From Nonomuraea helvata (GTDB lineage Bacteria > Actinomycetota > Actinomycetes > Streptosporangiales > Streptosporangiaceae): a stretch of DNA of 64,000 nt. The stretch covers positions 124,001 to 188,000 of the forward strand of contig NZ_BAAAXV010000008.1 of assembly GCF_039535785.1 (NCBI RefSeq), in the 5' to 3' direction. Within the stretch, counting starts at the first letter, position 1, and every line of letters begins with the position of its first letter. Below the pieces are notes generated by a model. It worked only from the letters and a program-made list of their open reading frames with translations. It made no database searches and was not told the origin of the DNA. A program made the position numbers and the translations under genes. This document shows, piece after piece, positions 34,133 through 43,378 of the stretch.

Positions 34133-35107
34133 TCAGACGAGGCGGACGATGATCTTGCCGCTCACGCCGCCCGCCTCCAGGGCCCGGTGCGCCTCGGCGA
34201 TCTCTTCCAGGGGGAACACGGTGTCCACGACCGGGCGGATGGCGCCGGTCTGCACGTACCGGGTGAGGTCGGCGAGGAGGCGGTGGGTGGGCCGGCCGCT
34301 GAAGAAGCGCACGCGCCGCCGGCCGTACAGGGTGGAGGCGGCGATGTACGACAGGGACGCGGCGATCCGGTTGACGTCGAAGGCTATCGCCACCATGCGA
34401 CCCGACGGGGTCAGGAGGCGCCGGTAGGCGGCGTGGTCGGTGCCGACGGTGTCCATGACCACGTCGAATGGCGGCAGATCCGCAGGCCGCGTGGTGGCGT
34501 AGTCATAGGCCTCGTGGGCGCCGAGGTCGCGGACGAGGTCGAGGTTCCGTGCCCCGGCGAGCGCGGTGACGTGGGCGCCGAGTGCCCTGCCGAGCTGCAC
34601 CGCCGTGACCCCGACGCCGCCGCTGCCGCCGCGTACGAGCAGGCGCTCGCCCGGCCGCAGTTCCGCCTTGTCGCGCAGTGCCGTGATCGCTACGGTGCCC
34701 ACCGGGAGTGCCGAGGCCGCCACCAGGTCGAGGCCCTCCGGGACGAGGGACAGGTGACGGGGGCGGACGGCCAGGTACTCGGCGACGCTGCCGAACGTGC
34801 GGTCCAGCGCGCCCCACACCCGGTCGCCCGGCCGGGGTCCGGGTTCGGCCGGGTCCGGGCCCACGGCGACGACCTCACCGGTGAAGTCGAGCCCCATGCG
34901 TTTCGGGAAGCCTCGCTGCATCAGCCCGGTCACGGGCCGCATCTTGCCCGCCCGGCCGTGCAGCTCGCCGCCGTTCACGCTGGTGGCGTGCACGCGCACC
35001 AGCACCTCGCCGGGTCCGGGGGCCGGCTTCGGCACCGTGCCCACGTACAGCACGTCCGGTGGCCCGTACCGGTCGAACAGGGCTGCGCGCATCTCAGTCG
35101 CTTTCAT
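34133..35107 (-). CDS. NAD(P)-dependent quinone/zinc-less alcohol dehydrogenase (MDR)
   Basis: 324 residues from ATG 35107 (GTG 35113 and ATG 35092 also possible). Zinc-independent MDR enzyme: MRAALFDRYGPPDVLYVGTV, VHATSVNGGELHGRAGKM, LDFTGEVVAVG and cofactor motif RGGSGGVGVTAVQLGRALGA; no zinc-binding Cys pattern. Resembles quinone oxidoreductases and enone reductases. Divergent from a TetR regulator with an imperfect palindrome between them. Confidence 0.85.
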   Translation of the reverse strand: MKATEMRAALFDRYGPPDVLYVGTVPKPAPGPGEVLVRVHATSVNGGELHGRAGKMRPVTGLMQRGFPKRMGLDFTGEVVAVGPDPAEPGPRPGDRVWGALDRTFGSVAEYLAVRPRHLSLVPEGLDLVAASALPVGTVAITALRDKAELRPGERLLVRGGSGGVGVTAVQLGRALGAHVTALAGARNLDLVRDLGAHEAYDYATTRPADLPPFDVVMDTVGTDHAAYRRLLTPSGRMVAIAFDVNRIAASLSYIAASTLYGRRRVRFFSGRPTHRLLADLTRYVQTGAIRPVVDTVFPLEEIAEAHRALEAGGVSGKIIVRLV

Positions 35108-35150
35108 CTCCACGTGAGTGACGCTAGCGGGCTAACCGGATGGGGCCGTC

Positions 35151-35164
35151 CATTTACGTTAATG
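35151..35164. promoter_or_regulatory. candidate TetR operator
   Basis: CATTTACGTTAATG is palindromic at 12 of 14 positions and lies 9 bp before the TetR start, within the divergent gap. A likely binding site for that regulator. Confidence 0.45.
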
Positions 35165-35172
35165 TGAGAAAT

Positions 35173-35823
35173 ATGCCTGATCATCCCTCTCAGATGGAGT
35201 CCGCGCAGGTGCTGCGGGCCGACGCGCGGCACAACCGCGTGCGCATCCTCGAGGCCGCGCGGGAGTCGTTCGCCACGCGCGGGCTCGACGTGCCCATGGC
35301 GGCCATCGCGCGGCGCGCCGGGGTCGGCGTGGCCACGCTCTACCGGCGTTTCCCGTCGCGGGAGTCGCTGATCACGGAGGTGTTCGGCGACGAGCTGGCC
35401 ACGTGCGCGTCGGTCGTGGACGAGGCGCTGGCCGATCCGGACCCGTGGCGGGGGTTCTGCTCGATGATCGAGAAGGTGTGCGCGATGCAGGTCGCCGATC
35501 GGGGGTTCACCGAGGCGTTCCTGACGGCGTTCCCCGACGCGATCGACTACGAGCGTACGCGGATGCGGGCCGAGCAGGGCTTCGCCGAGGTGATGCGGCG
35601 GGCCAAGGCCGCGGGGCGGCTGCGGGCCGACTTCGACCTGGCCGACCTGACGCTGGTGCTCAAGGCCAACTGCGGCGTCGCCACCGGAACGAGCCAGGCC
35701 GCGGCGGCGGCGTCGCGGCGGCTGGTGGCGTACCTGCTGCAGTCCTTCCGGGCCGAGCACGCCGAGCCCCTGCCGCCGGCGCCGCCGCTCACACTCGACT
35801 CCCTGATCAAGGCGGCAGGCTGA
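35173..35823 (+). CDS. TetR-family regulator
   Basis: 216 residues from ATG 35173 (MPDHPSQMESAQVLRADARH); the frame opens earlier, but this start leaves the operator intact. Helix-turn-helix: NRVRILEAARESFATRGLDV then GVATLYRRFPSRESLITEVF. Probably represses the divergent oxidoreductase; the ligand is unknown. Confidence 0.87.
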   Translation: MPDHPSQMESAQVLRADARHNRVRILEAARESFATRGLDVPMAAIARRAGVGVATLYRRFPSRESLITEVFGDELATCASVVDEALADPDPWRGFCSMIEKVCAMQVADRGFTEAFLTAFPDAIDYERTRMRAEQGFAEVMRRAKAAGRLRADFDLADLTLVLKANCGVATGTSQAAAAASRRLVAYLLQSFRAEHAEPLPPAPPLTLDSLIKAAG

Positions 35824-35838
35824 CTTTCGCGGCTCGGG

Positions 35839-36759
35839 TCACGTCGGTGTTTCGGTGTCGAGTGCGGCGGTGCGCAGGGCGTCCGCGACGCGGGCGACCG
35901 GCTCCGTCGGCGGGTGCGGCAGGCGGGCGAGGAGGAGGCGGCGGTGCTCCTGCGGGCCGCCCCTCACCGGCAGGATGCGTACGCCCGGCGGCGCGGCTGC
36001 GGTGAGCAGGGCGGACACGGTGGTCAGCCCGCAGCCGGCCGCGACGAGATGGAGCTTGGCGAGCCAGTCGCGGGCGGTATGGGCGATGTCGGGCTTCTCG
36101 TCCAGGCCGGGCCACGCCCCCATCACCAGGTCGTCACCCGCCGGGCCGGCGATCCAGCGCTGCCCGCGCAGGTCGGCGACGTCGATGTAGTCGCCGTGGG
36201 CGAGGGGGTGGGCGGCGGGCACGGCCAGGCGCAGGCCACGCTCGGCGAGCGTCTGGACGGTCAGCGGCGGCGACTCGGCGTCCGGCGGCCGGAACGGTGG
36301 CGCCGACGCCAGCACGGCCAGGTCCAGGCTGCCGGCACGCAGCGCGCGGACGAGTGCCGGGGTGCTGCCTTCCCGGGTGACGACCGTGATGGCGGGGTCC
36401 GTACGGCGCAGCGCGACGAGAGCCCTGGTCAGCAGGACGGCGCCCGCGCTGGGGAACCAGCCCACCCGCACGACCCCGGCCCGGGCCGGCAGGCCGGACA
36501 GCTCCCGCGCGGTCGCGTCGATCTCGTCCAGCACGACGGTGGCCCGGCGCAGCACGACGCGGCCGGCGGCGGTCAGCCGGGCGCCGTCGCGCCGCCTCTC
36601 CAGCAGGTCCGTCCCCGCGGCCCGTTCCAGGGAGGCGATCTGCCGGGACACCGCCGACTGCGTGTAGCCCAGCACGGACGCGGCGGCAGTGAAGGTGCCC
36701 TGCTCGGCCACGGCGCGGAAGACCCGCAGCGCGGTCAGCGACACGTCGCTGAAATCCAT
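35839..36759 (-). CDS. LysR-family regulator
   Basis: 306 residues from ATG 36759. N-terminal winged helix-turn-helix (LTALRVFRAVAEQGTFTAAA, YTQSAVSRQIASLERAAG), C-terminal periplasmic-binding-like co-inducer domain (~90-295). Divergent from an SDR 71 bp away; a perfect inverted repeat with T-N11-A spacing sits between them. Likely controls the SDR and itself. Confidence 0.88.
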   Translation of the reverse strand: MDFSDVSLTALRVFRAVAEQGTFTAAASVLGYTQSAVSRQIASLERAAGTDLLERRRDGARLTAAGRVVLRRATVVLDEIDATARELSGLPARAGVVRVGWFPSAGAVLLTRALVALRRTDPAITVVTREGSTPALVRALRAGSLDLAVLASAPPFRPPDAESPPLTVQTLAERGLRLAVPAAHPLAHGDYIDVADLRGQRWIAGPAGDDLVMGAWPGLDEKPDIAHTARDWLAKLHLVAAGCGLTTVSALLTAAAPPGVRILPVRGGPQEHRRLLLARLPHPPTEPVARVADALRTAALDTETPT

Positions 36760-36765
36760 GACGTC

Positions 36766-36786
36766 TACGCATACCAGGTGTGCGTA
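36766..36786. promoter_or_regulatory. LysR-type operator box
   Basis: TACGCA-N9-TGCGTA, a perfect 6-bp inverted repeat containing T-N11-A, 6 bp upstream of the LysR start and 45 bp before the SDR start. Matches the recognition-site layout of LysR-type regulators. Confidence 0.6.
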
Positions 36787-36830
36787 ACTTTCGTTGGACT
36801 CATGATCGAGCCGCCTCCTAGCGTGGCGGC

Positions 36831-37718
36831 ATGAACGATCCACGCATCGCCTTGGTGACCGGGGCGAACCAGGGCCTCGGCCGCGCCCTCGTCGAAGGGC
36901 TGGCCGCCCGGATGGCCCCGGACGACCTGGTCCTGCTCACCGGCCGCGACGCCCGGCGGGTCTCGGACGCCGCCCGCGAGGTCGTGCGGTCGCCCGGCAC
37001 GCGCAGCCGGGTGGAGGGCCGGGTGCTCGACGTCGCCGACACCGGCGCCGTGACCGGGCTCGCCGATGAGCTGCGCGAGCGCCACGGAGGGGTGGACGTG
37101 GTGATCTCCAACGCCATCGCCCCGAACCTGCCCGACAGGTCGCAGGCCGAGCAGGCCGACGAGTTCATCGACGTCGCCAACGCGGCCACCCACACGATCC
37201 TGCGCTCGTACGGCCCGATACTGAGGCCCGGCGGGCGGCTCATCGTCGTGGCCAGCAGTCTGGGCACTCTCGGCCACCTCGACCCCCGGCTGCACCACCT
37301 GTTCGACGGCGCCTCGCTCGACCAGGTCGAGCAGGCCGTCGAGTCCTGGCGCGACGCCATCCACGCCGGGACGCTCGACGAAGCCGGCTGGCCGCGCTGG
37401 CTGAACGTGCCCTCCAAGGTGGCGCAGGTGGCCGCCGTGCGCGCGGTCGCGGCCGAGCGCCGCGAGCGCGACCTCGCCACCGGCACGTTGATCGCCGCCG
37501 TCTGCCCCGGCATGGTCGACACCCGGGCCTCGCGGCCCTGGTTCAGCGAGTACGGCCACGCTCAGACGCCGGCCCAGGCCGCGCGGGCGGTGCTCGACCT
37601 GGTGCTCGGCGAGGGCGCCGACCCCGCCCTGTACGGGGAGCTGGTCCGCTTCGGCAAACCCCTGCCCTGGTACGGCGGCACGCCGCCCACAGAGCAGGAC
37701 CGTATCGTCATCCCCTGA
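36831..37718 (+). CDS. SDR-family protein lacking the catalytic tyrosine
   Basis: 295 residues. Cofactor motif TGANQGLGRALVEG (10-23) and SNAIAPNL in place of NNAG; Ser in VASSLGTLGHLD. At the expected YxxxK site the sequence is NVPSK (Asn192, Lys196), so the catalytic Tyr is replaced by Asn. The overall layout resembles carbonyl-reductase-like SDRs, with PGMVDTRASRPW after the active site. Either a non-catalytic or altered SDR, or Tyr supplied from elsewhere. Controlled by the divergent LysR regulator (inference). Confidence 0.82.
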   Translation: MNDPRIALVTGANQGLGRALVEGLAARMAPDDLVLLTGRDARRVSDAAREVVRSPGTRSRVEGRVLDVADTGAVTGLADELRERHGGVDVVISNAIAPNLPDRSQAEQADEFIDVANAATHTILRSYGPILRPGGRLIVVASSLGTLGHLDPRLHHLFDGASLDQVEQAVESWRDAIHAGTLDEAGWPRWLNVPSKVAQVAAVRAVAAERRERDLATGTLIAAVCPGMVDTRASRPWFSEYGHAQTPAQAARAVLDLVLGEGADPALYGELVRFGKPLPWYGGTPPTEQDRIVIP

Positions 37719-37726
37719 CGCCCGGC

Positions 37727-39145
37727 TCAGCGGCCCGAGATCAGGTTCGCCAGGCGGGCGTACGGCGACGTCGTGGTGCCGTGGTCGTTCTCCCGGCGGT
37801 CGGCGGCCCGGAACAGCGCGTAGATCAGCTGAACCCCCGTCCACCGCAGCGGCTCCGGCTCCCACTGGCGCACCTGGCGGCCCACCCACGGCAGGGCCGT
37901 GAGCTCGGTGTCATGGCGCAGCACCAGGTCGCGGAGCGTGCGCCCGGCCAGGTTGGTCGTCGTGACGCCGCTGCCGACGTAGCCGCCCGCCCAGCCGAGC
38001 CCCGTCGCGTGGTCGAGGTGGACCGTCGAGCACCAGTCGCGCGGCACGCCCAGCACGCCGCACCAGGAGTGCTGGATCCGCGCGTCCGCGGCCGCGGGGA
38101 AGAGCTTGACCAGCATCCGCCAGAGCAGCGCCACCGTCTGCGGCTGCGTGGCGCCCCGGACGTCGGTACGCGAGCCGTACCGGTAGGGCACCCCGCGCCC
38201 GCCGATCGCGATGCGGTCGTCGGCCGTGCGCTGCGCGTAGATGTACGCGTGCGCCTCGTCCCCGAGCAGCTCGTTGCCCTGCCACCCGATGTGCTTCCAC
38301 ACCTCGGCGGGCAGCGGCTCGGTGACGATCATGGAGCTGTTCATCGGCAGCCACTGGCGGTGCTGCCCGGCCAGCGAGGCGGTGAAGCCCTCGGTGGCGC
38401 GGATGACGTAGTCCGCCGAGACCGCCCCGCGCGTGGTGATCGCCGCCGCCTGGGCGTTGTCGCGCCGCGGCCGGATCGCGGTCACCGTGGTGTTCTCGAA
38501 GATGTCCACGCCCAGCCGGGCCGCCGCCTCGGCCAGGCCGACGGCCAGCTTGGCGGGCTGGATGCGGGCGCAGTGCGGCGAGTAGGCGGCCTCGAGCGTG
38601 CCCGCGACCTGCACGCGTTCGCGCTGCTCGTCGCGGTCCAGCAGGCGCATGTCCTCCTCGCCGTACCCCCAGGCGCGCAGGTCCTCGAGCTCCGCGCGGA
38701 GCCTGCGCCGCTGGGCCGGGTTCGTCGCGACGTGGATGAGCCCGCCCTTGTGGATGTCGGCGTCGATGCCCTCCTGGCGGGTCACCTCGATGACCTCGTC
38801 TACGGAGCTGAACATGGCGTGCTGCAGATCGATCATCGCCTGCCGCCCGCGCGCCTTGGCGTGCCGCTTGCGCGACCCGGCGAACTCGGCCGACAGCCAG
38901 CCGCCGTTCCGCCCCGACGCCCCGAACCCGGCGAACTCCTTCTCCAGGATCGCGATCCGCAGCCCCGGCTCGGCCTTCTTCAGGTAGTACGCGGTCCACA
39001 GGCCGGTGTAGCCGCCGCCGACGATGGCCACGTCGTACGAGCGCGGCCCCGGCAGCGCGGGACGCCTTTCCGGCAGGCCGATCTGGCGGTACCAGAAGGA
39101 GACCCCGCCGTTGGCGAAGTCCCCGGTCAGCGGAATATCTGTCAT
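37727..39145 (-). CDS. FAD-dependent amine oxidase of the DAO family (PuuB-like)
   Basis: 472 residues with a DAO fold: dinucleotide motif VAIVGGGYTGLWTAYYLKKA (~40-60), GASGRNGGWLSAEF, and C-terminal GLGWAGGYVGSGVTTTNLAG. This pattern is typical of gamma-glutamylputrescine oxidase-type enzymes. Encoded 30 bp downstream of an XRE-cupin regulator on the same strand, resembling PuuR-type control of polyamine breakdown. No gamma-glutamylputrescine synthetase or aldehyde dehydrogenase is present nearby, so the substrate is inferred. Confidence 0.83.
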   Translation of the reverse strand: MTDIPLTGDFANGGVSFWYRQIGLPERRPALPGPRSYDVAIVGGGYTGLWTAYYLKKAEPGLRIAILEKEFAGFGASGRNGGWLSAEFAGSRKRHAKARGRQAMIDLQHAMFSSVDEVIEVTRQEGIDADIHKGGLIHVATNPAQRRRLRAELEDLRAWGYGEEDMRLLDRDEQRERVQVAGTLEAAYSPHCARIQPAKLAVGLAEAAARLGVDIFENTTVTAIRPRRDNAQAAAITTRGAVSADYVIRATEGFTASLAGQHRQWLPMNSSMIVTEPLPAEVWKHIGWQGNELLGDEAHAYIYAQRTADDRIAIGGRGVPYRYGSRTDVRGATQPQTVALLWRMLVKLFPAAADARIQHSWCGVLGVPRDWCSTVHLDHATGLGWAGGYVGSGVTTTNLAGRTLRDLVLRHDTELTALPWVGRQVRQWEPEPLRWTGVQLIYALFRAADRRENDHGTTTSPYARLANLISGR

Positions 39146-39175
39146 CGAACTTCCTTGAGGAGGTGTGAAGCCTGT

Positions 39176-39754
39176 TCAAACGGATGTGGTGGGCGGGGAG
39201 ACAATCCAGAGGACCTCGGCGGTCTCGTGGCACTCGTTGACCACCCGGTGGGGGACCGATGTGCGGTACTCCACGCTGTCCCCAGGCTTCAGTAAGTGTG
39301 CGGTGGCGGAGCCGTCCGAGCCGAGCCAGAGCGTGACCTGCCCGCGAATCACCAGGAGGATCTCCTGGGAGTCGCTGTGGGTGTACGGTTCGTCCCCTGT
39401 GGACGAGCCCGGATCGAACTCCGCGGCGTAGACTTCCACGTTCTGGAGCGGACGCTGAGAGATCAGAAACTTGCGTGTGCCGGGGGCGGTGTGCAGCTCC
39501 GGACGTGCTTCTCGGCGCACCACGCGGTGGCCGATCTCGTCCTCCTCGTTGAAGAGATCCGCGACCGTGAGTCCGAGCGCCGAGGCGATGCGCCGCAGCA
39601 TACCGATGCTTGAGCTGGTCTGCCCGCGCTCCAACTGGCTGATGAAGCTTGCGCTCGCCTTGGCCTCGGTCGCGAGAGCGCGTACGGTCATGTGGCGCAT
39701 GGTGCGGTAGGCCCGGATTCGCGCACCCAAGCGGGCGGTCTCCGGCCCGGTCAT
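39176..39754 (-). CDS. XRE-cupin transcriptional regulator (PuuR-like)
   Basis: 192 residues from ATG 39754 (GTG 39757 also possible): helix-turn-helix (~10-65: MTVRALATEAKASASFISQL ERGQ) and a C-terminal cupin (~110-185: EPYTHSDSQEILLVIRGQVT, LKPGDSVEYRTSVPHRVVN). Precedes and probably shares a transcript with the amine oxidase. The cupin likely senses a small amine or amino acid. Confidence 0.87.
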   Translation of the reverse strand: MTGPETARLGARIRAYRTMRHMTVRALATEAKASASFISQLERGQTSSSIGMLRRIASALGLTVADLFNEEDEIGHRVVRREARPELHTAPGTRKFLISQRPLQNVEVYAAEFDPGSSTGDEPYTHSDSQEILLVIRGQVTLWLGSDGSATAHLLKPGDSVEYRTSVPHRVVNECHETAEVLWIVSPPTTSV

Positions 39755-39878
39755 CACATCGTTCCCATGGGGACGCCAGCCTTCTTGCCGGGAAGCGCTC
39801 GATTGACGCCACTGAACAAATTGTTAAGTGGCACTGAAGCACCGTACAGAAGATACGTAACGAGTGCGTAAAGGGGGA

Positions 39879-40772
39879 TCAGCCGCGGGTCGGCCGCTCG
39901 TAGCCTTCGTCGCCCCCGTAGACGTGCAGGTCGGGGTCCTGCTCCGGCTGGTTGGCCGGGCTGGTGGGCGAGGCGGTGTGCTCGGCGGCGAAGTCGTCTG
40001 AGGGCTCGGGCGGCGGCGGGAAGAGGTAGCCCTGCCAGGTGATCCGCCCCTTGGGCTCGGCGTCCGTCAGGAGGTCGCCGGCGCGCTGGGCCGCGTACAG
40101 GCTGCCGGGGAAGCGGACGGGCAGGCAGGGGCGGTGCAGGTTCCTGGCCTGCAGCCACGTCTTGACCAGTTCCTCCGTGCTGAGCACCTGGGGGCCGCCG
40201 TACTCGATCTCGTCCATCGCGGGGCCCGCGGCGATCAGCTCGGTGATGCGGGTGGCCACCTCGCCGGCGTGGACCGGCTGCCAGGGCACCGTGCGGTCCA
40301 CGGTGAGCACAGGGAGCGACTCGAAGTCGCCCAGCCGCCGGTCGAGCGACTGGTGGAAGGGGGTGGCGCGCAGGATCGTCCAGCCCAGGTCGCTCTCCGA
40401 GACCAGGCGCTCGGCCTCCAGCTTGTGCCGCAGATGGCCGATGGCGACGCGGTCGGCCCCGACGACCGAGGTGTACAGCAGGTGCGCGTACCCCGACTCG
40501 CGGGTGGCGGCGACCAGCTTGCGCGTGCCGGTCACGTCCACGGCGCCGCGGCCCTTGCGGCCGCCCGTGGCGAGGTGCGCGATCACGTCGACGTCCCGCA
40601 CGGCGTCCGCGACGCCGTTGCCGGAGACGAGGTCGCCCCACATCCACTCGACGTTCCCCCGGCTCTCCCGCTTCGTACGGCTCAGCGCCCGCACCTGATG
40701 GCCCGCTCTGAGCAGGGCGGGCACCAGTGCACTGCCGAGCGTGCCCGTGGCTCCCGTGACCAGAATGCGCAT
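39879..40772 (-). CDS. NAD(P)-binding NmrA/atypical SDR protein
   Basis: 297 residues. Glycine motif MRILVTGATGTLGSALVPAL at the N-terminus, HLATGGRKGRGAVDVTGTRK, HLLYTSVVGADR in place of a YxxxK site, and a proline/acid-rich C-terminal tail (FPPPPEPSDDFAAEHTASPT). Typical of NmrA-like sensors and epimerase-related proteins with unknown substrates. Single gene; flanks show no clear operon. Confidence 0.82.
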   Translation of the reverse strand: MRILVTGATGTLGSALVPALLRAGHQVRALSRTKRESRGNVEWMWGDLVSGNGVADAVRDVDVIAHLATGGRKGRGAVDVTGTRKLVAATRESGYAHLLYTSVVGADRVAIGHLRHKLEAERLVSESDLGWTILRATPFHQSLDRRLGDFESLPVLTVDRTVPWQPVHAGEVATRITELIAAGPAMDEIEYGGPQVLSTEELVKTWLQARNLHRPCLPVRFPGSLYAAQRAGDLLTDAEPKGRITWQGYLFPPPPEPSDDFAAEHTASPTSPANQPEQDPDLHVYGGDEGYERPTRG

Positions 40773-40859
40773 GCCGCCCCTCTACCCGTGAATCTCAGGA
40801 AATGACAAGGAATCTGGTAAAAGCGTCTGTCAGCGGGCGAGCAGGGTAGGGCCGCTCAC

Positions 40860-42620
40860 ATGGCTCGAATCGCAGCGGAATCCCTGATAGAACGGCTCGC
40901 CGAGTGGGGCGTCGACACCGTCTTCGGCCTGCCGGGCGACGGCATCAACGGCATCATGGAGGGGCTGCGGCGCCACCGTGACCGGGTGCGCTTCGTCCTC
41001 GTCCACCATGAGGAGGCGGCGGCCTTCATGGCCACCGGTTACGCCAAGGCCACCGGGCGGATCGGCGTGTGCCTGGCCACCTCGGGGCCCGGCGGCATCC
41101 ACCTGCTCAACGGCCTGTACGACGCCAAGCTGGACCACGTCCCGGTGCTGGCGATCACCGGCATGCAGGAGACGTCCGTGCTGGGCACCGGCTACCAGCA
41201 GGAGGTGCACCTGGACCGGCTCTTCGCCGACGTGACCGAGTACAACATGATGATCACCAACCCGGCGCAGCTGCCCTCGCTGGTGGACCTGGCGATCAGG
41301 ACCTCCTACGCGCGGCGCGGGGTCTCCCATCTCACGGTGCCCAACGACATCCAGGTGGCCGAGGCGGGCGCGGAGCCGTACAGGACCGTGGCGCCCGCGC
41401 GTGCGCCGGAGACCGCGCCCATCTACCTGCAGCCGGCGGGCATCCCGCGGCACGAGGACCTCCGGCGCGCGGCCGACGTGCTCAACGAGGCCGAGCGCCC
41501 CGCCATGCTCGTCGGGCAGGGAGCGCTGCACGCCGGGCCGGAGGTGCTGGCCGTGGCCGAGGCGCTCGGGGCGCCCGTGGTCAAGACGCTGCCCGGCAAG
41601 GCGGTCATCCCGGACGACTCGCCGTACACGACCGGCGGGATCGGGCTGCTCGGCACCCGGCCGAGCGAGGAGCTGATGGACGAGACCGACGTGCTGTTCA
41701 TGGTGGGGACGAACTTCCCGTACACGAAGTTCCTGCCGGAGGCGGCGCGCGTGGTGCAGTTCGAGGCGGAGCCGACCAGGGCGGGGGCCCGGATCGCGAC
41801 CGACGTGCCCGTGGTGTGCGACGCCAAGGAGGGGCTGCAGGCGCTGCTGCCGCTGCTGACCCACCGGGACCGTCACGCTCACCTGTCGAAATATCAGACG
41901 ATGATGGGCAAGTGGCGGGCCGAGATGGACACCCTGGAGAACCCGGACCGGGATCCCATCGCGCCGCAGTACGTCGTGTCGGTCCTCGACGAGCTCGCGA
42001 CCGACGACGCCATCCTGACCTGCGACAGCGGCACCATCGCCACCTGGGCCGCCAGGCACTGGACGATCCGGGGCGGGCGCCAGTTCTACCTGTCGGGCAC
42101 GCTCGCCACGATGGCGCCGGGGCTGCCGTACGCCATCGCCATGCAGCACGCCTTCCCGGGCCGCCAGGTCATCGCGTACGTCGGCGACGGCGGCTTCTCG
42201 ATGCTGATGGCCGAGTTCCTGACGGCGGTGCAGCACCGGCTGCCGGTCAAGGTGATCATCAACAACAACAACTCGCTCGGCCAGATCCTGTGGGAGCAGA
42301 TGGTGCTCGGCTACCCGGAGCACGGCGTGCGCTATCCCGAGCCCGAAGCCGACTTCTCGGCCTGGGCCCGCTCGTGCGGCGGGTTCGCGGCCAAGGTCGT
42401 CAAGGCGGAGGACGTGGCCCTGACGATCGGGCAGGCGCTCGCGTACGACGGCCCGGCGCTGGTGGACGTGGACGTCAACCCGAACGAGCCGCCCATGCCC
42501 GGCAAGGTCTCCTACGAGCAGGCGAAGAACTTCGCGCAGGCGTTCCTCAAGGGGCAGCCGCACAAGGCCGCCATCGCCACCACCCTGTTCAAGGACCGGA
42601 TCCAGAAGATGGGGGACTGA
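40860..42620 (+). CDS. thiamine-diphosphate enzyme, pyruvate oxidase/acetolactate synthase-like
   Basis: 586 residues with three domains: N-terminal Pyr domain with catalytic Glu in VHHEEAAAFMATGYAK, central FAD/ADP-type domain (~190-340) and C-terminal PP domain with the GDG...NN motif (YVGDGGFSMLMAEFLTAVQH, VKVIINNNNSLGQI). The sequence is closest in style to PoxB-type pyruvate oxidases (LPGDGINGIMEGL; FPYTKFLPEA). Product (acetate/CO2 or acetolactate) cannot be told. No strong ribosome-binding site. The 3' end overlaps the convergent IclR gene by 32 nt. Confidence 0.87.
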   Translation: MARIAAESLIERLAEWGVDTVFGLPGDGINGIMEGLRRHRDRVRFVLVHHEEAAAFMATGYAKATGRIGVCLATSGPGGIHLLNGLYDAKLDHVPVLAITGMQETSVLGTGYQQEVHLDRLFADVTEYNMMITNPAQLPSLVDLAIRTSYARRGVSHLTVPNDIQVAEAGAEPYRTVAPARAPETAPIYLQPAGIPRHEDLRRAADVLNEAERPAMLVGQGALHAGPEVLAVAEALGAPVVKTLPGKAVIPDDSPYTTGGIGLLGTRPSEELMDETDVLFMVGTNFPYTKFLPEAARVVQFEAEPTRAGARIATDVPVVCDAKEGLQALLPLLTHRDRHAHLSKYQTMMGKWRAEMDTLENPDRDPIAPQYVVSVLDELATDDAILTCDSGTIATWAARHWTIRGGRQFYLSGTLATMAPGLPYAIAMQHAFPGRQVIAYVGDGGFSMLMAEFLTAVQHRLPVKVIINNNNSLGQILWEQMVLGYPEHGVRYPEPEADFSAWARSCGGFAAKVVKAEDVALTIGQALAYDGPALVDVDVNPNEPPMPGKVSYEQAKNFAQAFLKGQPHKAAIATTLFKDRIQKMGD

Positions 42621-43368
42621 TCTTCGCGATGTCCGTCGCGATGCCCGCCGCCGCGTTCAGCAGCGGATCGATCAGGCGGGGCAGCTCGCGGGCGCGCCGG
42701 GACGAAACCACGATGCCCACGGCCGCCACGGGCCGCCCCTCCACGAGGATCGGCGCCGCCGCCGAGCAGGTGCCCAAGGTCATCTCCTCGTACGTCAGCG
42801 CGTACCCCTGGGCGCGCACCACCGCCAGCTCCCTGGCCAGCCGCCCCGGCTCGGTGATCGTGTGCGGGGTCGGGCGTTCGAGCCGGCGCGCCAGGTAGGA
42901 CTTCACGAACCAGTCCGGCTCGTACGCCAGCAGCGCCCTGCCCACCCCCGTCGGGTGCATCGGCAGCCGGCCGCCGGTCCTGGACACGATGGGCACCGCC
43001 CGCCTGCCGTACACCTTGTCCACGTAGAGCACCTCGAGCCCGTCGCGCACGGCCAGGTGCACGTTCTCGCCCGTGCTCGTGAACAGCTCCTGCAGCCACG
43101 GATGCGCCAGCTCGTGGAGCGGCCGGGGCGCGAGCTGACCCAGCTCCCACAGCCGCAGCCCCACCCGCAGCCGCCCGTCGGGCGCGCGGCTCAGCGCCTG
43201 CCAGCCCTCCAGCTCGGCGACCAGCCGGTGCGCCGTGCTCAGCGGCAGCCCGCTGCGCCTTGCCAGCTCGGTCAGCGTGAGCTGCGGATGCGCCGGGTCG
43301 AACGCGCCCAAAACGGCCAGCACCTTGGACGTCACCGAACGCCCGGGGTCGCGTGATCCGCCTGCCAT
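42589..43368 (-). CDS. IclR-family regulator of the pob/pca genes
   Basis: 259 residues: winged helix (~15-75: SVTSKVLAVLGAFDPAHPQL, LSTAHRLVAELEGW), IclR ligand domain (~85-255: GENVHLAVRDGLEVLYVDKV, MHPTGVGRALLAY). ATG 43368. Divergent from pobA; PcaR/PobR/PcaU-type IclR regulators control the same pathway elsewhere. A 15-bp dyad lies between the genes. The effector is probably 4-hydroxybenzoate or protocatechuate (inference). Confidence 0.87.
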   Translation of the reverse strand: MAGGSRDPGRSVTSKVLAVLGAFDPAHPQLTLTELARRSGLPLSTAHRLVAELEGWQALSRAPDGRLRVGLRLWELGQLAPRPLHELAHPWLQELFTSTGENVHLAVRDGLEVLYVDKVYGRRAVPIVSRTGGRLPMHPTGVGRALLAYEPDWFVKSYLARRLERPTPHTITEPGRLARELAVVRAQGYALTYEEMTLGTCSAAAPILVEGRPVAAVGIVVSSRRARELPRLIDPLLNAAAGIATDIAKISPPSSGSGP

Positions 43369-43378
43369 GGAGCCATTC

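Noticed and set aside
36765-37889. Minus-strand open frame opposite the SDR
   Set aside because: Antisense of a well-supported gene with cofactor motif; no family features.
37911-39842. Long minus-strand frame (643 codons) overlapping the amine oxidase
   Set aside because: Out-of-frame shadow of the oxidase and XRE-cupin genes; low-complexity Arg/Ala/Gly translation.
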